From contig NZ_JAFSNZ010000009.1 in the NCBI RefSeq assembly GCF_017447225.1, forward strand, positions 1-46,993: a stretch of 46,993 bases of DNA, in the 5' to 3' direction. The notes beneath the pieces were generated by a model, which worked only from the letters and a program-made list of their open reading frames with translations, was not told the origin of the DNA and made no database searches. Below are positions 1 through 12,600 of this stretch, in pieces (the stretch's first letter is position 1; each line of letters begins with the position of its first letter). The DNA is from Methanobrevibacter sp. (lineage in GTDB: Archaea; Methanobacteriota; Methanobacteria; Methanobacteriales; Methanobacteriaceae). Position numbers and translations under genes: made by a program.

Positions 1-489
1 GCATGTACCGGTTGCGGAAAATGTCTGGTAGGATGTCGTCAAAAGGCCATTCATGTTAACGGTAACATTGATGAAAAGATTATGGCAACCATTAAGGGAG
101 TACTTTCCAAAAAACAGGAAGGTCAGCGTATGATTCTTGTATTCTTGGACAATATAGGCTATACTGCAGCGGACAACATCGGAGTCAACAGGCTATCCTA
201 CCCTGAATCCATTCATATTATAAAGGTCATTTCAGTCAATCGTGTAAGGCCAAACCATATCAAGTATGCTTTGGAAAATGGAGCTGATGGTGTCTTTATC
301 GGAGAATTCCCTGGTGATTTGATGTATGATGAAGTTGAACGTAAAATTGTAAGGATAAAAGAAACTTTAGAAGAATTTAATGAAAACCCTGAAAGAATTA
401 TGTTTTCTAAAGTTTATATTCCGTATTTTACGGGTCTTGCACGCAAACTAACTGATTTTGACAAAAAAATTGAAGAATTAAATCTTTAA
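1..489 (+). CDS. Ferredoxin-MvhD-like redox protein, 3' part
   Basis: The reading frame is open from the first base, so the gene starts upstream. The first residues hold a Cys-rich 4Fe-4S signature (CTGCGKCLVGC, bases 4-36), followed by a domain resembling the delta subunit of methyl-viologen-reducing hydrogenase (MvhD family). Its landmarks are FLDNIGYTAAD, then GVNRLSYP, then GADGVFIGEFPGD. In the family this domain passes electrons through an iron-sulfur cluster between hydrogenase and heterodisulfide reductase. Here the positions that normally carry Cys (CNWC, CSGR, GCHPGDCH) read LDNI, SVNR and GEFPGDLM, so the domain probably holds no cluster of its own. An ATG at 82 would give a version without the ferredoxin motif, which I think is not the real start. 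The T-rich stretch after the stop (488-514) is a plausible terminator. Confidence 0.7.
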   Translation, partial: ACTGCGKCLVGCRQKAIHVNGNIDEKIMATIKGVLSKKQEGQRMILVFLDNIGYTAADNIGVNRLSYPESIHIIKVISVNRVRPNHIKYALENGADGVFIGEFPGDLMYDEVERKIVRIKETLEEFNENPERIMFSKVYIPYFTGLARKLTDFDKKIEELNL

Positions 490-550
490 TTTTTTTCTTA
501 TTTTTTTTTTAAAATCCTCTTTTTTTAGCCGTTTTTGGCATTTTTTAGAA

Positions 551-562
551 TACTATATATAT
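551..562 (+). promoter_or_regulatory. TATA box of the giant adhesin gene
   Basis: TACTATATATAT lies 53-64 bases before the GTG start at 615. With the usual archaeal spacing of about 25 bases, transcription would begin near 583 and leave a leader of about 30 bases. No clear Shine-Dalgarno sequence is visible in that leader. Confidence 0.5.
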
Positions 563-614
563 TCTTAAAATCCATACTAAAAACATTAACTAATATAATA
601 ACAATCATTATATT

Positions 615-3600
615 GTGAAAAAACTTGGGGGTTTTTTTATTAAATACAAAACGATATTGTTTGTCTGTTTAATTGTATCTTTATTTGTAACTCTCTCTTG
701 CGCTTCTGCAAGTGATGTTAACAATTTAGATGATAATTTAACAGCAGTAACAGATGGAAATGATATCATCTCTGTTGATGATATGCAAAATAATGAAATT
801 ATGATGATATCGGATGATGATGTTATGGAAGCATCAGATTCTGATGACTTACTAACTGGAACCTATACGGACTTAAATAGACGTATAAGTAATTCTCCGG
901 ACGGTTCCACTATTTATTTGAATGATGACTACAGCATTTATAGTGCAATCTATTTTAGTTATAGGCATGATTTGATTATAGATGGTCAGGGACATACCAT
1001 TGATGCAAATGGCAATTCCAGAATATTCCATTTATATTCAACGTCATCAAATATCACATTTAAAAATATTAAATTTATAAACGGTTATGCAACTGAAGGT
1101 GGAGCAATTTATTCCACAATTCCTTTAAATGTTATTAACTGTACCTTTGAGGATAATGAAGCTACAGCATCAGGTAGGGGTGGTGGAGCGATTTATTTTG
1201 CTCAACAGGACAGTACAGTAATCAATATTACTGATTCCACTTTCAGAAGAAACACAGCTCTTCAGTATGGTGGTGCAATTGAATTCGACAATTCCAACCA
1301 GCCAGGATATATCGCTAACATTAAAAACTGTGTTTTTGAGGAAAACACTATAACAGGAATTAGTGCAATGGGTGGTGGAGCGATTTTGGTATATAGATAT
1401 GTTACAGTTAACATTGATTCAACCAAATTCATAAATAACTCTGCAAAAGATTCTGAAGGTGGAGCTATAAGATATTCAGGAACAGTCACTGTCAATAATT
1501 CAGAATTTTATTCCAATAATGCTATACATGGTGGAGCGTTATGTTTCGGTCAGATTTATGCTTTAAATGTTTATAATTCCAAATTTGTTGATAATTATGC
1601 TAAATTTCAGGGTGGTGCTGTTAAAGCTCGTGATTTTGACATGAATAATGTGACTTTTATCAACAACACTGCTGATGAAGCTGGTGGAGCATTATTTTCA
1701 AGATCAGGTGTTGCTGTTTTAGCTGATTCACAATTTATTAACAACACAGCTCCAACTGGTGCAGGATTATTTATTCATGGTGATGTAAGCAGTATAAGTG
1801 TTGTAGATACCAATTTCACTCATAACATAGCTTCTGCCAATGGTGGGGGATTATATTCAAACACTCCAAACATGATAGCTATTGCAGGCGCAAATTTCAT
1901 AAATAACCTCGCTAGCAATGGTGGTGGAGCATATATTGCTAAAGGAAGAACTTCCATTTCAGTTTCCAAATTTGAAGATAACACTGCTTCCGCTGAAGGT
2001 GGAGCAATATATATTGCAGCAGCCAATAATGAGGTTATCAACTCAAATTTCAAAAACAACACTGCTCAGATAGGTGGTGCTGTATATTGGAATGGGGACG
2101 CAGGTAAACTTCAAGGCTCAACATTCATTTCAAACAATGGTATAAACGGTTCTTCTGTTTACTGGAGATCCACAAACGGTAACTTAATCAATTCAAACTT
2201 TGATGACACTGATTCAACTGGAAAATCACTTCAATGGCATGGTACCAACGGTAGAATTTCCGAATCTCGATTCATCGGAAATGACACTATTTTCATTTGC
2301 CAGCATGCTTCAGTAAGTTTGGATTCAAACACACAGACCTCAACTTCCAGCGAAGGCTATTCAGTATTCAATGAGGGTATTGCAAGTTTCGCTTCAAACA
2401 CATTCAACAATCTAATTTATAATAACGGAACCATTACTTCAGATACATATATAATTACATTAAATAATGACACTCTCATTTCAGATATAAATTCTGCAGT
2501 AATATATACATCAGTTGAAGACGATAACGGTAACTACATTAAACTGAACAAAGACTTGGTCAATGTTTTCGAATCTCAAAGGTTAAGCACATCTTTCAAT
2601 AATACCCATTATGTTTCAACAGTTAACAATATTGCTATCGGTTATCATAATGTTTCAGCAGATGACTATGCTGGATTAGGTCTGTCCGATGTTAATGTGA
2701 TGCCTGGTGGTATATTATATTTAATAATTAACCTTACTGTAAACCAGACTAATTATGGTGAGAAAGTAGTATTCACAACTACTGTAGTAAACACTACATA
2801 TAACGGTACTGTTGATTTGGCAATTAATGACATTCATTATAATGTAACTCTTATAAACGGTACTGCTGTATTGACTTTGTATAATATGGCACCTAATACA
2901 TATGATGTTATCGCATCATATATGGATTATAATCAGACTGTCACTGCAGAGGTGGAAATCAAGGTTGAACTTCGTAATTCCACTTTAAGCATTATTGCTA
3001 ATAATGTATATTATGGCAATATCACAACTATTAATATAACTGTTACAAATGGTACTACTGGTACTGTATATGTATTCGTAAATAATAAGATGTATATCCT
3101 TACTTTAGCTAATAGTACTGCACAGCTTAATTTAACTGGTTTGTCAGGTAATAACTATACTGCTTATGCAATCTATAATGGTGATTCATACTTCTACAGC
3201 TCATACAATCAGACTAGTTTTACAGTATATAAACACACCCCACAAATAAATATTACAGTCAGTGATATCCATGTGGGTGAAATAGCTACAATTAAAGTTA
3301 ACTTGCCTAGTGATATCACAGGAACAGTATTTATTGATGTAGATGATGATGAATATAGATATGTTAACAAATCATCAATTACATTATATGTTAATAACTT
3401 AACCGCAGGCAATATCAGTGTAAGAGTACATTACTTAGGTGACAATAAGTATTATGAAGCCAATAACAGCGCTTCATTCAATGTGACTAAAAAGAATATG
3501 ACCATTATTGTACAAACTGCCCCTATCCCAGTTGGTGAAAATGAGACAATTTCTGTCATTTTACCTAGTGATGCAAAAGGCCTTGTACTTCTGGATGTAA

Positions 3601-6600
3601 ATGGAACCAAGTATTATGCATATGCAAACAACACTGTAGCTAAGTTTATAATCAGCGGACTTTCCAGAGGAGTATATAATGTAACTGCAGAATATGCAGA
3701 AGGTCCAATTTACAATACAGCCACAAATACATCTTCATTCTTTGTATACTACATTTACGCATTTGACTTTAATGTGTCTGCAACAACAGACAGTGATTTG
3801 AATGTATATGTCAGCATTTCCCTTCCAAGTGATGTTGATGGGGATGTGGTCGTTGAAATCAACGGATCCAACTACACTGCCCACATAAGTAAAGGTAAGG
3901 CTACCGTAATGATTCCAAATCTTAACGGCGGTGCATATAACGGTACGGTCTATCTTGAAAACGACACTAAATACGGACCTTCCAACAGAACATTCATAGT
4001 TGATTTGGAAAGGGTTTCTCCAACAGTTAACGTTATTTATAACTCCACTATCTATGTTGATGATGATGCAATAATTAAAGTAACTGTTGACAGCGATGCA
4101 ACAGGAAATATTACAATCACAATCAACAACACAGATTACACTGAAAAGATAAATAACGGTGAGGCATTATTCAATATCACCGGCCTGGTATGGCATGAAT
4201 ATGCATTCAATGTAACTTATACGGGCGACAGGAAATATCTGCCTGATGTAAAAGAGCATGTCCTGACTGTAAGCAGAATTCATAACTACTATTCAATGCT
4301 TGAAACCGAAAGCATTTATGTAGGTGAAAATGCAACAATTAAGGTTACATTTGAAGAGGATACAACCGGAAATGTCACACTGCTCATAAACGGATCAACT
4401 TACATAATTAATCTTAAAAATGGAACAGGTTCCATTAATATCTCAGGATTGCCTGTAGGAAAACACACTATTGACGCTACATACAGCGGAGACAGCAAAT
4501 ATGAACCATGTCACAGAGTATTTGAAGATTTCTATGTAAGAAAAATTGCAAATTATGATTTCACTCCTAACGGTCAGGCTAATGATACTCATGCAAATAT
4601 TACAGTAGAACTGCCTGCTGATGCTGATGGTTATGTAAATATTACCATTAATGGGCAAACTTATCCTAATATTGAAGTGAAAGACTGTAAAGCTAATTTA
4701 ACTGTCGGAGGATTGTCTGCAGGTGTACAATATCCTGTAAAAATCGATTACAGTGGTAATAATAATTATGAGCCTGCTTCTAAAAACATTACCTTAAGAA
4801 GTGATAAAACATTTGATTATGAATTCAATATCACTATTAATGATATACATGTTGGAGACATTGCTTATCTGGTAATTACCATACCTGAAGCAAATGACAC
4901 TGATTTGGTTAGAATCACTGTCGAAAACAGAACTCCTGTAATCGCATCCATAGTAAACGGTACTATCAATCATCCAATAATCGGATTGGAAGAAGGAGAT
5001 TATTCCATCATTGTCGAGTACTTAGGTAATAGCAAATTTGAAGCATCTACCAGATATGAGGATGTCCATGTATCCAAGATATCTTCCTATAAGTTTGATG
5101 TCGTTGCCAACGAACCTAAAGTAGGTGAAAACTTAACTGTAGATATACAATTGCCTACTGATTCATCAGGAAATGTAACTGTAACTGTAAGCATAAACAA
5201 TACAAACTATACCGCAAATGTTACAAACGGTACGGCCCGTGTTGTCATTCCGAATCTGCCTGAAGGAATCTACAATACTACTGTATTCTTCTCAGGAGAC
5301 AACAAATACCACAATGCAACCAAAGTAATTGAAGTGACTGTTGTCAAAATTGATTCTTATGCATTTGACGTAACTCCGGAAAATATCTATGTTGGAAGCG
5401 AAGAACACATTAAAATTACCTTACCTGAAGATATTACGGGAAATGTAACAATTACAATCGATAATACTGATTATATCAACAAATCTGTCACTGTAGTTAA
5501 CGGTACCGGATGGTTTAATGTAACAGGTTTGGCTAAAGGACAATATGTTTTCTCAGTTGCCTTTGATAATGATTCCAAATACGAATCAGACATCAAATAT
5601 GGAAACTTTGAAGTATTATCCATAAACGATTACTTATTCAATGTAACCGTCAGCGATCCGAATTACGTCAGGGACAACATTACATTTAAAGTGGAATTGC
5701 CAACCGATGCTACAGGTGAGGTTAATGTCCGTATTTTTGCGACAGACTTCAAAGGAGAAGTTAAAAACGGTGTTGCTGTTGTTAATATAACAGCTCCTTA
5801 TTATGGAAGTTTCCCATATCTCGTTTCATTCGAAGAACCTGGAAAATATGTGTTAAAAACACAATCCGGAACACTTACTATTTCAAAATTGGACGTTGAT
5901 GTAACTCCTGAATATAATAAAACCGTTCATGTTGGAGAAAAAGTCACATTTAAAGTGCAATTGCCTGAAGACGCTACCGGAACAATCACGATTGTCAGCC
6001 GTATTGTTTCATATACCGTACCTTTAGTAAACGGTTCTGCTAATGTTACCATTGACGGTTATCCTTTAGCACAATCATACTCACCTGCAATCTCATACAG
6101 TGGGGATGACAGATATAATCCGGCCAGCTTAACCTTAAACGTTACTGTAATTAAGGTAAGTGACTATGATTTCGACTTCAATGTATCCGATATCAATGTA
6201 GGACAGACTGAAATCGTAAATGTCACTCTTCCAAGCGATGCAACAGATGATGTTTTGATATATGGTAACTTCAGTTCAAACAGATACTCCCAAGCTATTA
6301 TAAACGGAAATGTTACATTCAACATCAGGAATTTGGCCGCAGGAACATACAATATCACGGTTTTATATCAGGGATATAATAAATACGAAAGCAAAAACAT
6401 AACTAAAACGTTCACTGTCAGCAAAGTCAATTCCACAATAGCTATTGACTTTATAGATAATAGTATAGTTGTTGTAAGTGTCCCTGGTGATGCTACCGGA
6501 AATGTGACCATAAGGGTAGGCAGTATCAATAGGAATGTAACTATTGCAAACGGCAAGGCCACATTGGATGTCACTGATCTTTATCCTGACACTTACACTG

Positions 6601-9600
6601 TTTATGCAAATTATGCCGGTGACGGAAAATACTTGGAAAACGCTACAGATAAACAGATTACCCTACCTCAAACGGGTAATTATTTGATAAATGCTACAGC
6701 TAATGATATTATTGTAGGTGAAAATGCAACAATTATTGTATATCTTCCAAGTGATGCAAAAGGATATGTGAATATTACTGTAAACAATAGTGAAATTAAA
6801 AGGGCGGAAATAACGAATGGTGTTGCAAGATTAACTGTTCCTGATTTGGCTGTCGGAAATTATAAAGTTGTAGTCAATTTCACTGATGACAAGTATCTGT
6901 TCAAAACAAATTCCACAACATTCAATGTTGCTCAAATCAGAACAGTATTATCCCCTTCAGTCATTGTTGAAAACAGAACACTCAATATAACTGTGGACAT
7001 CACTGAAAATGCAACAGGAAACATTACAATTTATGTGGATAATGTTCCTTATAGTCGTGAAATCAAAGACAACAAAGCTAATTTGGTTATTGATGTAATT
7101 CCGGGTGATATTTTCGTAAGAGCATCCTATGCCGGTGATGACAATCATACAAGCGCTAACTCTAATCTGGTTCTTGTTGAAGTTGAAAAGATTGATGATT
7201 ATGATATTTTAATCGATTTAAAAGATTTAATCACTGTAGTTGAAAATAACGTAATCACTTTCACATTGCCTGAAAATGTTACTTCAAATAATTTAATAGT
7301 ATTTGTTGAAGATGATGATTATATTGTTGAAATCAATTCAACAACCCATAAGGCAACATTAACTCTTCCATTACTTCCTGAAGGAGATTATGACATTGTT
7401 GTTCCTTATGAGGATGACTTATACGATTACAAAGAATTCACAGCTTCTTTCATTGTGATAAAACTTAACACAACTGTTGATGTGGAAGTTAAAAACATTA
7501 CTAAAGATATGTCTGAAGTCATTAACATTACATTAAATGACACTGCTTCAGGCGAAGTATTGATTGATTTGAATGGAACAGTTTACCATAAATATCTTGA
7601 AAATGGAAAAGCCAATTTAACTGTAAGTGATTTGACTGACGGAAACTACACAGTAATTGTAACCTATCTGGGTGATAATTACTTCAATGACAATTCCACA
7701 ACAGTATATTTCACTGTTTCAAAATTATCAACAGATCTGATAATCAATGCTTCCGATATTATTGTAGGTCATGATTTGAAAATTGAATTCACATTATCAT
7801 CAAATATCACTGATATAATAACCGTTAAAGTAGGAAATGAAAATTACACAACATTTGTATATAAAGGAAAAGGTAATCTCACTGTCCGTGATTTGCCTGT
7901 CGGTGAATATAACATCACTGCATCCTATGCCGGTGACAATAATTATTATGCAGTTACAAACACTACAAATATCACTGTAAACGGTAAAAAATCTTCCAAA
8001 ATTAATGTAAGTGTTGCAGATATTACTGTTGGTGAGGATATTATGGTTTATGTGAATGCTACTGAAGGTATTTATGGTCCTGTTTATGTGACTATCGGTG
8101 GTTTGGCTTACACTCATGATCTTGTTGACGGTAAGGTTAATTTCACTGTTTCCAATTTAACTGCACGTAATTATCAAGTCTCAGCATTCTTCATGGGTAA
8201 TGATGAGTTTGAATTGTGCAATACCACTTCAACCTTTGTTGTCCATAAAAAAGACACTCCAATCAGTTTAAATGTAACTAACATTAAAATCGGTGAAGAT
8301 GAGATAATTAACGTAACTGTTGCCGGTGAAGCTACCGGTGATGTCTTAATTGATATTGATGACTTACATATTTATGCTGAAATTATCAATGGCAGTGCTG
8401 TTGCTGTTATCAGTGATTTTGCTGTTGGCAAATATAATGTAACTGTTAACTATCTAGGTGATGATAAGTATAATGCTAATTCAACCAGTTCATCATTCAC
8501 AGTTTCTCAGCTTGAAACTACAATTTCCATTAGCGGTTCTGATATTATAGTCGGTCAGAGAGAAGTCTTTGACATTGTGATGTCTGCTAATATTACTGAG
8601 GTTGTTATTGTTGAGATTGGTGGTGTTAATTATACTACTTTTGTTGAGAAGGGTGTTGGTAAGTTCAGTATTTCTAATCTGACTGCTGATGTTTATGATG
8701 TTGTTGTTTACTTCCCTGGAAACACCAAATACGGTGCAGTAAACAACACTACTTCTATTAAAGTCAGTGATAAATTGCCTTCTGCAATCACGATTAATGT
8801 TTCAGATATATTTGTTGGTGATGAGTTAACTGTTTATGTTAATGTCACTCCTGGCGCTACTGGCCGTGTAACTGTCGTTGTTGCAGGTGACACTTTCACT
8901 AAGGAATTATCCGGTGATTCAGCTAATTTCACAATTTCCGGTTTAATTGCCCGTGATTATCATGTGACTGCATACTATCGCGGTGATGATGTCTACCTAA
9001 TCAGCAATTCAACAGCTAACTTCACGGTTAACAAGAAAGATACTTTAATTAATGCGTCTGCTAAAGACATTATTGTAGGTGAGGCAACTGAAATCTCTGT
9101 AAACCTTACTGATGGTGCTACAGGCATTGTTCTTGTTGATATCAACGGAACCAAATATTATGCAAACATTACTGATTCAAAAGTCATATTGAATGTTCCT
9201 AACTTGGCTGTAGGATCTTATGATGTGGTTGTTTCATATCTTGGTGATGACCGCTTCCATTCAAATGAAACTGAGACAAGCTTCAAAGTCTCCAAAGTGA
9301 CTTCTGAGATTAGCATTTCCCTGCCTGACGGAGAAATCTATGCTTACGGAGATAATGTCGTCATTCATGTAACAGGTCCGGAAGACGTAACAGGCGTTGC
9401 AACCTTAAATGTTGTAACTAAATACGGTCATGACGAATACACGGTTTATATCAATAATGGGGAAGCTAGTTTAACTATTATAAAACCTGATGTGGACGAT
9501 TATAATGTTTCAGCAGTTTATCTGGAAAACTACAAATATTACTCTTCAAATTCATCCAAACTACCATTTGAAGTATATATGAACGGTTCTGAAATCAATG

Positions 9601-12600
9601 TAAATGGCCATGACATCAGTGTAGGCGAAACCGAAACAATCGTTGTCACTTTCCCTATAGGAGAATATTCAGGAAATGTAACTTTCTATGTCGATGAAAG
9701 AGAATTCACAAGAGAAATATCATATGACTCTGCAACAAACATCAGTACTGCTACTTTAACATTGGATGACCTTGTTTCAGGAACTTATACTGTCAGAGCA
9801 GTATTCGTAAATGTTGAAGATGGAAAAACTGTAGTTCATGAAGGAAGTGATGTATTCACAGTATCCAAAATCAAATCTGCAATTGTTATCGATTCAATTT
9901 CAGACATTAAAGTTGGTGAAAATGCTACAATCAGATTGCTCATAACTCCTTCAGATGTTACAGGAACAGTTGATGTCTATGTAAACAGCAAACATTATAG
10001 CGTAAACGTAACAAATCCTATATTAACAGTCTCAGACTTGAAAGAAGGTGAAGCTTCAGTTTATGCTGTATATCCTGGAGACAGCAAATACTTGTCATCA
10101 AATGACACAGCATCATTCAATGTTTACAAAAATGATGTGGTGCCGGAATTAAGCGTATCAGATATTGATATCAGTCAGATGATTAACATTACTGTTAAAT
10201 TGCCTGGCGATGCAACCGGCTATGTATTACTTGACATTAACGGAACCCAGTTCTATGCTGATGTAGAAAACGGAACTGCAAAATATCTAATTGTTCCAGC
10301 AAATACTGGTGAATTTGTTGTAACCGCAACATATCTCGGTGACGACAAATATTATTCAAATTCAACTACATGTTCTTTTGTGTGCTCTAAAATTAAAACA
10401 GACATCATAATATCAGGTGAAAATATTGTCGTCGGCCATGATGAGGTACTGACAATTACCACCGCTAACTTTACAGAAGTAATCACTGTTGAAATTGAAG
10501 GCATCAATTACACAACATTTGTAGAAAATGGAATTGGTAATTTAACTATTTCAAACTTGCCTATCGGTAATTATAATGCTACAGTCTACTTCCCTGGAAA
10601 CACTAAGTATAATGCAGTAAGCAACCGTACCTCATTTGAAGTCACTGACAAAAAATCTTCCGCACTTTCAATCGATGTCAAAGACATTATTGTCGGACAG
10701 GATGCAGTTATAACTGTTAATGTCACTGATGGGGCAACTGGTGAGGTAACAATCGTAATCAGAGGAAGAGAATACACAGAAAAATTAGAAAACGGATCCG
10801 CTACATTCACTATTTCCAACTTAACAGCTAGAGACTATGAAGTCACTGCAATCTACAGCGGCGATGAAAGTTACCTGCCAAGCAATAATACTGCAGGATT
10901 TGCTGTTGAAAAAATAGCTGTTGAAATTAAAGTGGATGCAAAAGACATACTGGTCAATGAAACAGAAACAATTGAAATCAGATTATCTGAAGATATTGAC
11001 GGAATTGTTTTAGTAAATGTCAATTCAACAGGTTACTATGTAAATGTCACAGAAGGATATGGAGTATTGAAACTTGATAACTTAAAATCAGGCGATTATA
11101 ATGTGACTGCAACATTCCTCGGTGATGATGTCTATAAATCAGCATCCAATGCAACTTCATTTGCAGTAAGCATCAAATCCGTTCCGGAAATAAATGTGGA
11201 TGTAAATGATGATAATGTTACTGTAGTCCTGCCTGAGGATGCAACAGGCAATGTAACTGTATTGATTGATGGTAAAGAAGTTCCTGGAGAAGTTATCAAC
11301 AATACTGTCGTTGTAGATACCAGTAATTTAGCTCCTGGAAACCATACTGTCGAAGTCATCTATCCTGGTGATGATAAATATGCTCCATATGACAATACAA
11401 CAACCGTTGAAGTGCCTAAAGTTGATGATTACAAATTTGATGTTGATATTAAAGTTGATGGAAATGATGCAGTCGTTTCAGTTGAACTGCCTGAAGACGT
11501 TAACGGCGTAGTATTTGTTGATGTTGACGGTACCGGTTACTATGTAAACGTCACAAACGGTAAAGGATCAGCTGAACTGACCAATTTCGACATAGGCAAA
11601 CACAACATTACAGTCAGATATGATGGTGATGACAAATATGGTGAAAGTGAGAAATCTTCCTCATTTGTTGTCGATGATAAGCATATCACTCCAATTGACA
11701 TCATAACTCATGATATTCATGTTGGAGATAATTTAACTGTTTATGTAATAGTACCAAGTGATGCCACTGGAGAAATCACTATCCAAATTGATTCAGCAAA
11801 TTACACTGCTCCAATTAACAGAGGCGTATCCAGATTCAATATTTCCGGATTGGCTGAAGGCAATTACACAGTAAATGCAATCTATAACGGCAGCGTAAAA
11901 TATGACTCAAACACTACATCAGCTCCAGTAAAAGTTTCAAAAGTTGATGATTACCCAATTGACATTATTGAAAACGGTAAAAATATCACTATCAACCTTC
12001 CTAGTGATGCAACCGGTAATGTTACTGTGATTGTTGACGGAGAAAACTTTACCGGTAAGGTTGTAAACGGAACAGTTACTATTTATGACCCTAACTTGAC
12101 TGCAGGCCCTCACAATATTACTGTAATCTACAGCGGTGATGATAAGTACTCACCAGAGAAGAATGATACTGAAGTTGACATTAAAAATAGGGTTTTAATC
12201 GATGCTCCTTATGTAATCAAGTATTATTCTGGTCCTGAAAGATTATATGTATATCTTGAGGATTTAAACGGAAATAAAATAGCTAACGCTTCTGTTTCAA
12301 TCAAAATCAATGGTGTTACATATAATAGAACCACTGATGAGAACGGTACTGCGTCACTTGCCATTAACTTAGGCGGAGGAAACTATTCAGCAATCGTTAC
12401 ATTCAATGGAAATGAAGAGTTCAACAGTACTTCAATAACCTCATTCGTATCTGTTTTACCTACAATCTATGGAAACGATATTGTTAAAGTTTATAGAAAC
12501 GGAACTCAATATTATGCATTATTCCTGGATAGTCAGGGTAATCCGTTAGTAAATGAAAATGTGTCCTTTAATATCAACGGCGTATTCTATACTAGAACAA

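Noticed and set aside
2700-12180. Regularly repeated sequence that might suggest a CRISPR or satellite array
   Set aside because: The periodicity (~260-270 bp) is that of Ig-like protein domains in one open frame; there are no short identical direct repeats with spacers.
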